NCBI GenBank assembly: GCA_021014945.1 | Contig: MU266358.1 | Span: forward strand, 1 to 64,000 | Reading direction: 5' to 3' | Source: Leucogyrophana mollusca | Lineage: Eukaryota; Basidiomycota; Agaricomycetes; Boletales | DNA: 64,000 nucleotides | Shown here: one piece after another, positions 34,575-45,540 of the stretch | Layout: each line of letters begins with the position of its first letter | How positions within the stretch are numbered: position 1 is the first letter of the stretch | Program-made: the position numbers and the translations under genes | Notes under the pieces: model-generated | Database searches by the model: none | What the model was told of the DNA's origin: nothing | What the model saw: only the letters and a program-made list of their open reading frames with translations

Positions 34575-36663
34575 TCAAAGCTCTTCCACTACCCGCTCAA
34601 GCAACCATTTCTGTGTCGGTTCGTCTGATAGCACAACCGGCACCTTTATCTGCCCAGCGCCCGAGTTCGTCAGCTCGACCTTCCGCTGGCGGAACTCTGC
34701 GAAAGTTCCGGGCTTCAGGATGCGGATGGTTGGTCGGCCAATGACGCCCTGGTCAATGAGGTTCTGGAGGACATAGCCGGCGAGGCGGAGGTGGTCAGTG
34801 ACTTTCTGACGTGCTATATGAACATTGGGTCCTGGCCGAGTGTTAGCCCGGATTAATGGCCAGTTGGAAGAGCAGAAGGGCACTGACCGATTGCCCCCTC
34901 TATCTCGACGATATACCCAAACCGGGAAGGCATAGTCCGATGGTCAATGACCACAGTAAATTCCGCAATTTTCCCGAGAGCTTCTTGAGCAGCCAGAATT
35001 GCGTCTGTCAGAACCTTTCCCGACGTCATTGTTCCGCCCAGACGAGCAACGACGCTATCATAAATCGTCTTTAGTTAAAAGGAAATAGATCTCTAGAGCT
35101 GGGAATGACCTACTTCCGACGCTCTACATATTTTAGGATTGGCACGCCGTCCTCAGGATCAAAGCCAGCGACCTCGATGACATCCTCCAGGCGGTAACGA
35201 TATAACCCATCGCGTGTAGTCATTACAATTTCATATTGGTGTCCCGTTTGGAGTTCCCACTGGAGACATAAGATCAGTGCCACGCAAAGTTCGAAAGTGG
35301 AACCATAATACTGCAGGGACTAAACTAGCAGAACTTTCGTCTAGTAAGACGTCGAGATACTCGATTACGGAGTCGGAAACGGCTTTGAACAGGTTAAGTT
35401 CCAATGGATTGTATACTAGGCCAACGAACCCTTCGGTGGCAGCGAAGCCAAGGGTGCGTATGAGGACGCTCGAGCCTAGGTAATGTTGCATCTATTGAGG
35501 AACGCGACCTGATGTAAGCTCCGAGTCGTCACAAGATACAAGACAAACCCCTACTTTGGGCACGGCCGCACTAAATATGCCACTCGCAGTACCTACAACC
35601 GTCTTGAGACTGGGCCAGACTTGGGCCAGCCATCCAGGAGCGTCAGTGGATGTTCCAATGGTGCGTAGTTCGGCGGCTCGGGAAGGCTGGGGAGGAAACT
35701 TGGGCTTGACATCATAGCCAATGAGAATACATCGACGTCCAGCTGACTGGTGGGCTCACCTTTAGGTATTCTCGGACGGCATCGACATCGTCGTAATTGG
35801 GTAACTCCCCCGTTTCTATGCTGTTGATGAGCGTGTCCCACTCCTCCTCCATATATCTGATCAAGTCAACGAAAGTGGTGCTGAAGCACACATATATGAT
35901 TTCCAACATTGGGTCCGCCAATGCAAAGAGTGCATGGATGAGAAGGAAGGAGCGATAATTTCGCAGGTAGCCGACGGCTAGGGGAGAGGTCATGCCCGGC
36001 ACTGAGAAATAAAGGTAAGATCCAGGTTCCCGGATGTGTTCGAGAAAAATTACAACATGTTCGTTTCATTGTAGAGGTATCGTTTCCCTCGTCGATATCA
36101 TAACGCATTCGAATCGCGGTTGACGACACGGGGGCGACGGGAAGAAGAGTGTCTTTGCCGTCCCCACGGACTTCAATTAACTGAAAAGGCTTTAAGGAGA
36201 TCACGGCGCAGGTGGTGCCTCCGGATTCCGACATAGGAATTGCGCACCAGTCATACACGGGCATGTGACGATACCTAGGAAAGAATTTGGGTGATTTGCC
36301 AGACGTAGCACTTGATAAAGAAACAATGAGTGGGAGGCCAGGTGCGAATAGGTCCTTGACTCTGTCTTCTCTGCAAGGTTGCTCGAAGAATCTGGCGACG
36401 AAAGGCTCATATGATGGGTAACTGGTCAGAGGAACGGTGGCACGGAAGGCCTCCAGAAGCGAGCTGTCTTGAGGCTCGCGTTCGTCGCCTAACGCTTCAA
36501 CTGCACTGCGGAAGTCGGTGAAAACAGCAGACTCCTGTGTGTAGCGAGTATGTAAATTTGTTTTGACAATATGAGCGAGCACGTTATCGATGCGGCCCTT
36601 GAGTTTGTTTTGAAGCTCGGGCGTGAGCACAGTGACGGGGTTTGGGACACTTGTAGAAGCCAT
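34575..36663 (-). CDS. GH3-type acyl-adenylating amide synthetase, copy 1
   Basis: The GH3 family (plant auxin/jasmonate-conjugating enzymes) activates a carboxylic acid with ATP and transfers it to an amino acid or other nucleophile. The start MASTSVPNPVTVLTPELQNK at 36663 is preferred to Met 36678, because the paralogue has Val there. Nucleotide-binding motif I is SSATSGKSPKFF (about 36300), motif II is LGFAATEGFVGLVYNP (about 35430) and motif III is YRYRLEDVIEVAGFDPEDG (about 35170). The C-terminal domain includes ARLGGTMTSGKVLTDAIL, RTMPSRFGYIVEIEGA and RILKPGTFAEFRQRKVEL, ending ERVVEEL. About six introns match the paralogue. No break was found. It shares a divergent promoter with a PKS stub, the mirror of the GH3-2/PKS pair. 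Confidence 0.88.
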
Positions 36664-37427
36664 TATGGGGGAAGACACACGAGAGGTTGGAGGACGACGA
36701 GCATTTGCGCGTCTTAAGTTATGTAGAACCCGATGTACGACACACCCGAACTAGCTGCGAAACGAGCTGTTCGGTTCAAGTTGCTGACCATTGACAGGAT
36801 TCTCGGAGGGTTGGAATAGAAGTTGGGGATTGTCGCCATATCCAGCACAAGGCTGCTGAGCACCCAGGCAAGCATCCCTTTTTGTTGCGTCGCACCGGAT
36901 GGTTTTAATTTTTAAAAATCTTCTCAGATCGGAGAGTAAAATGTCATGCCGCTGATTTCATTTCTGAGATGCAGATCAGGCTATGTTGGGACACCCAAAG
37001 ACACCCAAACGCTTCCGATTCGGGCTCGAATTTGAATCTACTCCGTTTCAAGTTAGCACAAGTCACGGCAGTCGTGGTGAGTACTTCTCTTCCCTGGAGA
37101 TCCTCCTCAACCAATCACCAACTCCAGCTGGTGGTCGTAAAGCCCTCATATGATATATCGCATCCTCCCGATCATGCAGCCTGCCATTGGCCAAACCGCA
37201 TGTCAAACACATCATTACACATGTTGCTGGTCCGAAAGAATTGCACCTTGCGCTAACGAGGAAGCGAGTAACAGTGTGTCGGAAAAACAAGGAACGCTGA
37301 TCTCTCAAGTGCTTGCAGCACCATCCTCGCCTCATCGACTGACTTACATTTATCTCGTCACAGAAAGATTCTCTGCCATATTCCGCGTTCCCCATCTTGA
37401 GACCTTTTCTAACCAGCAAGGAAAGCC
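36664..37427. promoter_or_regulatory. Divergent GH3/PKS promoter, copy A
   Basis: This region lies between GH3-1 (minus) and the PKS stub (plus). About 36967-37427 is a close inverted copy of 53221-53660. About 36830-36965 matches the GH3-2 side near 54318-54460 (shared ATTAAAACCATCCGGTGCGACG). A CCAAT box in AACCAATCAC at about 37109-37118 is kept in the other copy (ATTGG, 53517-53521), roughly 300 bp before each PKS start codon. This is the shorter form; the other copy carries about 650 bp of extra DNA in the middle. Confidence 0.7.
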
Positions 37428-37805
37428 ATGTCCGCAGAAATCCCAATTGCCATTATCGGCATTGGTTGTAAGCTCCCCGGAGGGTCTGACAATAAGGAAT
37501 TATACTACAATTTTTTGAGGACTTGTTGACACTGGTCCGTCTATTCCCCTCAATGATATGGAGCAAATCTGACTATTTTCTACAGCCTGTTCCGCCTCTG
37601 CCACTGCTATGCATCTCGCGCTGAGTTCGATTGAGCGTGGTGAAATAGATCAGGCTTTGGTGGTAGGTAAGCTGGGAGGAAGCCCCATTTACACGACACA
37701 TCACTCAATTGGATATCTTAGAATTGCCGGAAACGCCGGGGACAGGGTTTCAGCAGCAAGGGGAGCCCTCATATATCATCCGACAGGCGGATTAGGCCTC
37801 AAGGT
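37428..37805 (+). pseudogene. PKS-NRPS 5' stub fused to spacer DNA
   Basis: 37428-37520 is a near-identical copy of exon 1 of the PKS-NRPS ([20 protein letters not shown], where the true gene has CKFPGGS). At about 37519 the sequence jumps to the intron just before the KS active site. This omits the roughly 600 bp that correspond to 52533-53133. It then encodes the KS nucleophile region [20 protein letters not shown] and [15 protein letters not shown] sequence to about 37722. From 37723 to 37798 it becomes GH3-ICMT spacer sequence. It cannot encode a working enzyme. The conserved intron next to the active-site Cys shows it was copied as genomic DNA. Confidence 0.8.
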
Positions 37806-37807
37806 AC

Positions 37808-38300
37808 AAACCACATCGGCGCCGTTCAAAGCTCTTCTACTACCCGCTCAAGGAACCATTGTTGCGTCGGTTCGTCTGATAGCACAACCGACACCTTCAT
37901 CTGCCCAGCGCTCGAGTTCGCCAGCTCGACCTTCCGTTGCCGGAACTATGTGGAAGTCCAGGATGCGGATGCGTTGGTTGGCCAACGATGCCACTGTCGA
38001 TGAATTTCTGAAGGGCAAGTCCGGTAAGGCGGAGGTGGTCAGTGACTTTCTGACGCGCTCCATGAGCATTGGGTCCTGGCCGAGTATTAGCTCGGAATAA
38101 TGGCTGATTGGAATTTGGAAGAGCCGAAGGGCGCTAGTAGATTGCCCCTCTATCTCGACGAGGTACCCAACCCGAGAAGGCAAAGTCCGATGGCCCACGA
38201 CCAGTGAATCCCACAAGCTTCCCGAGAGCTTCTTGCGCAGACAGAATCGTGTCTGTCAGGATCATTCCCGTCGTCATTGTTCCACCCAGACTAGCATTTG
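37808..38300 (-). pseudogene. GH3 3'-end fragment
   Basis: This is homologous to the last two exons of the GH3 genes (34560-35045 in GH3-1). Recognisable parts are SLGGTMTTGMILTDTILSAQEALGK, then a frameshift in the FTVV-HRTMPSR region, GYLVEIEG in another frame, and the intron-like DQDPMLMERVRKSL. The FAEFRQRK block is rearranged and lacks an open reading frame to the VVLSDEP end. The upstream two thirds of the gene are absent. It is a truncated, frameshifted relic lying between the PKS stub and ICMT copy 3. Confidence 0.8.
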
Positions 38301-38451
38301 GGAAATAAAGTTCCCGCAAGGAAGACAAGTAAATTGAGGATTTTACTGATGAAAGGCATGGTACTGGTATGATAGTCTATCTTTGGGACTCTATGTCTAT
38401 CCACTCGTATCGTATCAACCTGTTCTTGTCCATTTTCACTGGGCCTCAAGA

Positions 38452-39227
38452 TTAGTACAGGCCTGGAAAGAGCCTATACCTCGTCCTCTCTGCGTACCTA
38501 TCCCATTCTTCCCCGAAGTGCGCTCTTAAAATCCCGTCCTCACTCCTTGACCGCGCAAATATCAGCGCAAAGACAATGATAAACGGGGCCACCCATGACG
38601 CCACTAGCGTCTTCCCAACCCACGATTCCAGCCACCCGCACGCCCGCACAAATGATCCAGGGCTTGCGTGCAGAATCATAAGTCCTACAGACCCCAACAT
38701 CCCCGCTGTGTAACTCGGGTGCCTCACAAACGAGTACGGGCCATCTGTGACGAGCTTATGGTCTTTTTTAATACTGAGTTCGAAGGTGAAGTGTCGTCCG
38801 AGAGTACGTATGGCCCAGATGCGCGCGATGCTGCCTAGGATGGCGATTGCAGCACCAGCGATGGCGTAGCGGTCCGGTGTGAAGGATGGCAGTTGGCCGT
38901 TTCGAAGTAGAACGCTGAGGACTTTGGATGAGGAAGGTGAAGGAAAGTTCGTTGAGAGGAGGATGGCTCCTTCAGCTACACATGGGACCCAGGACAAGGT
39001 CTATGCCGAGGAAATCGTCATATTCGTGAGTGGCCTGCATGAGTTTGGGAAGTATATGGTGGGCTCACACTTAGAACTTCACCGAGGGGCGGCAGATAAC
39101 GGAGGACACGTTCATAGAGAGCACCCTGAACTCGCTCCGAGGGGCCTGAAAGGGGGTTCGGGCGTACAAATGAAGCACTAAACAGGTAAGTGGATGCAAA
39201 GACGAAGGAGAACCTGCCCAAAGACAT
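38452..39227 (-). CDS. ICMT-like integral membrane methyltransferase, copy 3
   Basis: Two exons give a protein of about 230 residues. Exon 1 starts MSLGRFSFVFASTYLFSASF (39227; a Met five codons upstream at 39242 is possible) and runs to RYLPPLGEVL. Exon 2 contains SWVPCVAEGAILLSTNFPSP, FTPDRYAIAGAAIAILGSIA, RTLGRHFTFELSIKKDHKLV, GPYSFVRHPSYTAGML and a C-terminal HFGEEWDRYAERTRYRLFPGLY. Cofactor-region residues are intact and four or five membrane segments are predicted. It is very similar to copy 4 (57372-58143). Its promoter has a 14-bp tandem array just upstream of a TATA-like CTATATACC (listed separately). Confidence 0.85.
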
Positions 39228-39282
39228 CGTGGTTGGTTCCAAGTGACCAGCACGGAAGTGCTAAGGTATATAGTCGGAAAGC

Positions 39283-39360
39283 TACTCGGCACCACGTACT
39301 CGGTACCACATACTCGGCACCACGTACTCGGCACCACGTACTCGGCCCCACGTACTCGGA
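39283..39360. repeat. 14-bp minisatellite in the ICMT copy 3 promoter
   Basis: There are about 5.5 units of TACTCGGCACCACG, at 39283, 39297, 39311, 39325, 39339 and a partial unit at 39353, with few substitutions. The array lies about 55 bp upstream of the ICMT start, and a TATA-like element (about 39266-39273) lies between them. The equivalent promoter of ICMT copy 4 has one unit (GTGGTGCCGAGTA near 57306-57318), also just upstream of a TATA-like TATAAG. Confidence 0.85.
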
Positions 39361-39447
39361 TTCCTGCCTCGCGTTGGTCTTCCACATGTAAGCACTCGCA
39401 TACTTATCAGTCCGTCGTTTGACTATCGTTGACACATCCTCCCGCCA

Positions 39448-40386
39448 ATGGCCACAACAGCGCCGCCAAGGTCGTTGTCCGTTACCTGTTGGGGCTCGCC
39501 TTCTGCACCTAAACGTGCCCTCCTTATCCATGGGTTAATGTCGTCCTCAGGATGCTGGTTTCGCGTTGCCCAGGCCCTCGCAAACGAAGGTATGCATAGT
39601 CCTCTTCAATCTCACCATAAACACCCCCGATGACCTGGGGTCACCAGGTTACTTTGTAACCGCACCTGACTTGCTCGGCCACGGCACAGCCCCTCGCTCA
39701 GCCGATTGCTCGCTGGCCACATTAGCAGCCGCTCTCCACCCGCTCTTCGATGCCACACGCCCCTTCTCCATCATCGTAGGTCACTCCTTTGGCGGAGTCG
39801 TTGCCCTTGCGCTTCTTTCCATCCTCCCTACTACACACATTACCCCTGTCCTTCTGCTCGACCCTCCGATCCTTCCCCCTGACCAGACCCCCGCTCATAA
39901 GCAGTCTATGCAACGCACAGAGCGGATATGCGCTGTGGTGGTCGAAGAGGTTACGTCCAAAATTCCGACCGTCGACGGCCTCATGAGTGCGAACCCAAAG
40001 TGGTCAAGAGAGGACGCTGTATGGAAGGTCCTCGGTGCGCAGCTGTGCGATCCAGCTGCTATCGAGGCCATTTTCAGGGTCTGTACTTGCAGCTATAGTG
40101 TTCCAGCTCTTTTTAGTCAAACTGATCGCCCGTTCAGCAAAACTTTCCGTGGTCTTTTGAACACTTACTGGAAATTATCCCTGCGAACGTACGTCTGTCC
40201 ATCATCGCTGGGGACCCAGCGATGCATCCCGCCTTCTTCGTGGACACCGCCGAGGCGTTTCCCCACATACGTACTACCAGCGTGGAGGGCGCGACCCATT
40301 CTATTCACCGAGAGTTCCCAGAGGTGGTCAGTGCAGCGGCGTTGGCCGCTGTTGCCGAAGTGGAGGGGCTCTCATCCAGAGTATGA
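39448..40386 (+). CDS. Alpha/beta hydrolase
   Basis: Three exons are inferred: 39448-39589, 39648-40080 (approximate end) and about 40139-40386. The product is about 273 residues. The oxyanion-loop motif HGLMSSSGCWF is near residue 28. The nucleophile elbow is VGHSFGGVVALALL (about 39780), a candidate acid is in AGDPAMHP and the His is in GATHSIHREFPE near the end. The protein is soluble with no signal peptide. It could be an esterase, lactonase, or free-standing releasing enzyme. It stands head-to-head with ICMT copy 3, with only 206-220 bp between their start codons, so the two may share a promoter region containing the minisatellite. A biosynthetic role is inferred from position only. Confidence 0.82.
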
Positions 40387-41347
40387 TAGCTCTCATGTAC
40401 ACCCATCCTCGTTTTGCCACGGGTGCCACGTTACAGTTGCGCGGTGTACTAATAATCTATCGTTCCGCCCCTGAGCGCAAATTTTTCACAAAACGCTCTC
40501 CACTGCTCTAACTCGGCCCCAACCACACCACCGTCTGCTTGAAAAATTTCAGTCTACTAGATACATTTGTTACCTTGTTTTTTCTGATTTTTTCTGATTT
40601 TTCGTATGAGAAAAAGCTCTTGGGGTGAACCCGGTCGTGCCGCTGCATGCCAATATCCCAGAGTAATGCAATTTTGTCACACACGCTACCGTACCCTCAG
40701 CAGCTCCATCAAGATGCCCCACTTCACGCACAAAATTTGTCACACTCCTTGGGCTGATGGTGAAGATCGACGAGTAGCGCACGATAGCACTGTCTTATGG
40801 CCTCAGAAAATAGCTTAACGGTGGCATGTATCTACCCAACTAAGGCGTGAGGGGTCAAAGTTAGGGGTCAAAGTTAGGGTCCAAGTTACGCACACCTCAA
40901 GCACTGAAAGTGAAAGTCGACCCTTTGAAGTCCCTGGCTTTCTTTTGCTGATAAGAATATGTTCTGCTTCCACAGGTTAAGTCAGTAGTAGCTCCCCCAT
41001 ATGTACAATTTTTTTCGAGACGGGAGGATGTCATAGTAAAAACTTGCATTGCGACTAGTGCGTTTGCACTGGGAGCGAGAACGATAACTGTTTTGTAGCT
41101 TGAAGGGCGAAGGGACACTGCAGTTGACATGCGCGACATCCTTCTCTATCTTCTATTTGTTCTCTATCTAAATACAGTGTACATGTACATGCAGGTTTAA
41201 CGTTTAAGTGTCGTGTCTAGTCTAAGTCATCTCATATCGTCAACGTATCATAAGTGTATAAGTGATCATTGGTACAACACCAGTACCACTCGATTCGGAA
41301 GAAGTCAGGTTCTGGCTCTGGCGCAGGTCAGTAAGACCGGTACCCAA
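40387..41347. other. Convergent spacer downstream of the PKS-NRPS
   Basis: No gene is supported. It contains a three-unit 13-bp repeat at 40851-40888 (GGGGTCAAAGTTA twice, then a 12-bp variant) and a T-rich near-duplication TTTTTTCTGA near 40577-40600. The TTAGGG-like strings inside the repeat are too few to suggest telomeric DNA. Confidence 0.45.
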
Positions 41348-44300
41348 TCAAAACATAAACTTACAATTAGGGAGTGAAGCGAAGATATCTTTCATAACGG
41401 CCGCGAGTACCTGCACATGCGAGGAGGAAAACATTGTGTTGTGAGCACCGGCGGCAACCTTGATATCCAGATTACTGATGCAATAGTCCCAGCAATTGTG
41501 GTCATCAGCCCTCGCGTCGAGGTCGCTGTGGTACCACGAACGATCTCTAGGAACAACAAGCGTTGTCGGCCCACCGTAGAGTTCCGGCTCGTAATCCAGC
41601 ATGGTGTCCAAGTTCTTCCGGATTTCCGTCCGCAATTTGACCATCCATTTTTCGTCGATGTCTGAATAATCTGAAGTCAGACGATCGATGGGGCGCTGTG
41701 TCCAGTTGGTTGACTTCAAGCGCTGTCGCTCCGAAGCGGGAATATAGATGGAGTCGAATAGAACCAGTTGCGAGACCTTTTCGCCTGCCTTGGTAAGTTT
41801 TGTCGCCATGCACAGCGCGACAGAGCCACCGAATGAATATCCGCAAATGACGTATGGCCCTTCCGGTTGCACACTTTTCATAAGCGAGATATAGTGGTCC
41901 GCCATGGCCTCTACTGTCCCAAATCCAGTCGAGGACCCGAAGTGTTTGTCGCCAATGGCGTACATTGCGTTGGGTAGGAATGCTCCTAGGCGTAGGAACG
42001 GACTGGTCATTCCTGTGACATCGTGGATGAAGAAAAGCGCGGGATCTATGCCCTTCTTGATAGGCAAGAACTCGGTCAAGAAGTCGTTGCCGGCATCCTC
42101 CGCCTCCATTATTGCAATGCTCTCCCGGCCCATAACATCGACGACAAGGTTTCCGAGCTCGCGAACAGTTGGTCTGAGATGGAAAGACATGAGGATGAGT
42201 TTTATCTTCCGACCCCCTTTATTACTCACCTCAAGTACACGGTGTTCAAGCCAATGTGAACGTTGAATGTCCTCGATATCATTCCAGCAGCTTGCACGGC
42301 CCTTAACGAGTTTAGCCCCACAGTGAACAAATCATGTAAGACCCCAAAGCTTTCGTTCTTGACCCTGAGGACTCCTGAGAAAATCGACATGAGCTCAAGC
42401 TCGACATCATTTTGCGGTTGGACCAAATTGCTCGTGAGGTCAGGTGCAAAAGATACCAGGTTCATTTCCTTGAGGGCTTTGCGGTCGATCTTCCCAGTCC
42501 GAGAGGTAGGAAGGACGGGAAGGATGATGATGAGAGACGGAAGCATGAATCGAGGGAGGCGTTCCGAAATGAAAACCTTGAGGGCATCTTCCTTATCTTC
42601 TGGCTTATCTCCTTCTTGTACTGTGGCTTTGAATTCGACGAACGCGACGATCGAGGGGGTGTCCTGCACATCCCGGATGAGGACAGCGCTGCGCTGTACG
42701 CCTGGGGATCTCGTGATAACATTTTCGATCTCCTCGAGTTCTATACGCTGACCGCGAAGCTTGACTTGGCGATCAGCGCGACCGCAATATTTGATGGTCC
42801 CGTCAGTCTGATAAAGACCGAGATCTCCACTTTTGTAAATACGCTCGCCTGCGATGAATGGGTTCTCGATGAAAACCTTTGATGTGAGGTCAGGTTGATT
42901 GAGGTACCCGCGGGCGAGTTGAATGCCACCAATGAATATTTCACCCTCCACACCTACGGGGGTGGGGTGGAGCTGCTTGTCGAGGATGTAGATATGACAG
43001 CCGGGGAGGGGACGTCCGATTACGCCGACAAGAGATGGCGATGTGATGTGGTAAGAAATACAGTCGACCGACGCCTCGGTAGGCCCATACATATTCATCA
43101 GCGTGACGTTTCCTGACCAATCCTCAATAAGCTTCTTGCTAAGGGCTTCGCCGGCGACCACGACCGTCTCCAACGAGGGATAGTTTTCAACAGGTAGAAC
43201 AGCAAGGATGCTTGGAGTGACGTGGAGAACGCCGATATGCAGCGCCCGGATAGCCTTGGCAATATCCCCGAGGACGAATTCCTTTCGTCCAGTGACTAGA
43301 GTAGCACCGTGCGAGAGCACGCCGAATACATCGACGACGAATGGGTCAAATGTGTAGGCGAGGGAAGACATGACTCGAACGCCTTCCCGGAAACCGTAGG
43401 CGGCGGAATGCTGCACTAGATTCGAGATTGAGCGATGCTCAATCATCACACCCTTGGGCTTCCCAGTACTACCGCTTGTAAACCTAGACAGGGTTGAGTG
43501 AGGTGTACGGGATTAGGGGCTGAACTTGATGTCTCACATTATGTAGGCCAGACTATATGGGTTTAACCCTTCGACAACTAGGTTTTCTTCACTGTAGTGA
43601 CTTAGATCCTCCTGGTAGTTCGGGTCATCGATGTACACAATCTGCGCCGGTGCCACTTTTAGCGACGAAGAGTGACGGCGAATCGAGTGGCTCACCAAGA
43701 CATTCGAAGGAAGGCTTTTCTGAATTTCACGCGAGTGACGAGAGTTAGCGAGGAGAATCTGGGCACCACATTCCTCAATCACGAGTTCCTTGCGCAACGC
43801 AGGATCTTCAGGATCCAACGGAACGAAGGTGCCGCCCGCTTTGAGGACAGCAAGGACACCGAGGACTTGACTGATGCCGCGCTCGAGGCAGAGTGCGACG
43901 ATGTCGCCATGACGAACACCTCTCTCGATAAGCGATCTGGCGGCGCGGTTGGCTTTGGCGTTCAACTGAGCGTAGGTCAGTGTTTCGTTCTCGAATTCTA
44001 CAGCGGTGAGATGTGGTGTAGTTCTTGTTTGCTCTTCAACGAGTCGGTGGAGACAAGTCTCGGTAGCAGGGGTACTGCCGGTGGACGAAAGCTGCTTGAC
44101 GATCCGCTCATGTTCCTCGTCGCTGACGACGGAAATGTCTCGGATCTTGGTGTGTGACCCACGGCCGAGGAATCCTACAAGGTAGATATAAGCGTCGAGG
44201 AATTGACGAGCGGCGTTCTCAGTGTACAGCCGGTTGTCGAAACGGAGGACAACCTGGCCGGTCTTTGGGTAAACGGTTAGCAGGAACTCGTACTGCTCTT

Positions 44301-45540
44301 CACCGTTCGACAAGAGGACACTTGACTTGAGCCTCAAGCTGGTCGCCTCCTGATGCAAGATAGTCTCCATGTTCATCCCACCCAGGGCGAACAGATGTTT
44401 GAAGTACCCGCGTTCATGGGCAGAGACCTTGCCCTCTGCAACGATGTCCTCGTACGTCACTTCGTCATGTTTGAGACAAGTAATGAGCGAGTCTTTGAAC
44501 CTGAGAAGATACTCGGCAAATGTCTCGCCTTCATCGATTTCGGTTTTGATGGGAAGCATGTTTGCGAAGAAACCAATCACATTCGAAAGCATGGCAAGGT
44601 TTTTGCGCTGACTAACTGCCGTGCCGACCACAAACGAGGACTGGTCGGAATATTTGTACAAGAGGATGTTGTATGCAGCGAAAAAGCCTGCGAATGGGGT
44701 GACGGTCGCTGCGAGGATAACCTTGGTGTACTGTTCTAGTGCCCCTACGCCAATCGTTGCCTCAACTTGGGTGATAGGTGCGAGTTGTTCGGGGAACGTT
44801 GCAAGGGCGAGGTGGAGAGGCTGCGTTTCTTGTAGTTTCACCGCCCAGAACTTCAGGTGTTCCTCACGTAGCTCGGAGCGGCGTTCGGAGGTCTTTTTGA
44901 GCCAGTCGCTGAAGTCCGAGTAGTGGATGGGTACGTCCGGTAGCACACCAGGGCCGCCTGAGTATATACGGGAGAGCTCGTAGAAGAAGACGCCGATAGA
45001 AGCTTCGTCGATGATTATGTGGTGAGTAATCACGCTGAAGGCCCAATCGCCCCCACCAAGATTGAACATCGTTGCGGTGAGGAGGGGTAGGCGATCGAGC
45101 TTGAAGTTGGGCTCCATGTTAAGCGCTAGACTCATGTCGTAGGCTTTCGCGGTTGCGTTTTCCTCGTTGGAGAGGTCAACGAGAGATGTTTTGAAGTTCA
45201 CCGAGGGGTATATCGTCTGCTGTAATTTCCCAAGCTCTTCGTTCCAAGTGAAGGCCGTGCGAAGCGCACCATGCCGTTGCACAACTTCACTAAATGTATC
45301 CGCCATGCGATCAATGTCGAGGGGGGCCTCAGAATACAGAGTAACGAAGTATCCTTCGTGTGTATCCCACTGCGTCGCGCTGTACCGCTTGCTGGATTCG
45401 ATCTTATTGCTTGCATATCTTCGAGCATTGTCGGATTCGTGCTAAGCAACAATGGTCAGCGGGGTATTCGATAGGGTGCAAGTTGGACCTGCCTGTGCAA
45501 CCCAGATACGGTACTGGTGAGGAGAAGCATCCGTGGTGTA
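41348..45540 (-). other. NRPS half: domain map
   Basis: C domain: begins [11 protein letters not shown], spliced to [20 protein letters not shown]; catalytic motif [11 protein letters not shown] (about 45024), with Glu in place of the usual Gly of HHxxxDG. A domain: [30 protein letters not shown], an A3 loop split by an intron near 43450-43534, [12 protein letters not shown] (A4), [21 protein letters not shown] (A5), [23 protein letters not shown] (A8) and [10 protein letters not shown] (A10 Lys). Specificity residues read by eye are D-P-V-H-V-A-M-V-D-K; this alignment is tentative and no substrate is assigned. PCP: Ser in [10 protein letters not shown] (about 42307). TE: GYSFGG nucleophile (41836), Asp in LVLFDSIY, His in [10 protein letters not shown]. 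All catalytic residues for activation, carrier loading and hydrolytic or cyclising release are present. Confidence 0.82.

Noticed and set aside
37428..37805. A second functional PKS gene starting at 37428
   Set aside because: Exon 1 looks intact, but about 600 bp of the KS are deleted and the sequence turns into spacer and GH3 DNA within 400 bp.
40851..40888. TTAGGG-like strings suggesting interstitial telomere repeats
   Set aside because: The true unit is GGGGTCAAAGTTA, present only three times; the TTAGGG matches are incidental.
43672..44157. Plus-strand open frames of over 150 codons within the NRPS region (also 42263-42751 and 42412-42882)
   Set aside because: They are antisense to the well-supported C and A domains of the PKS-NRPS.
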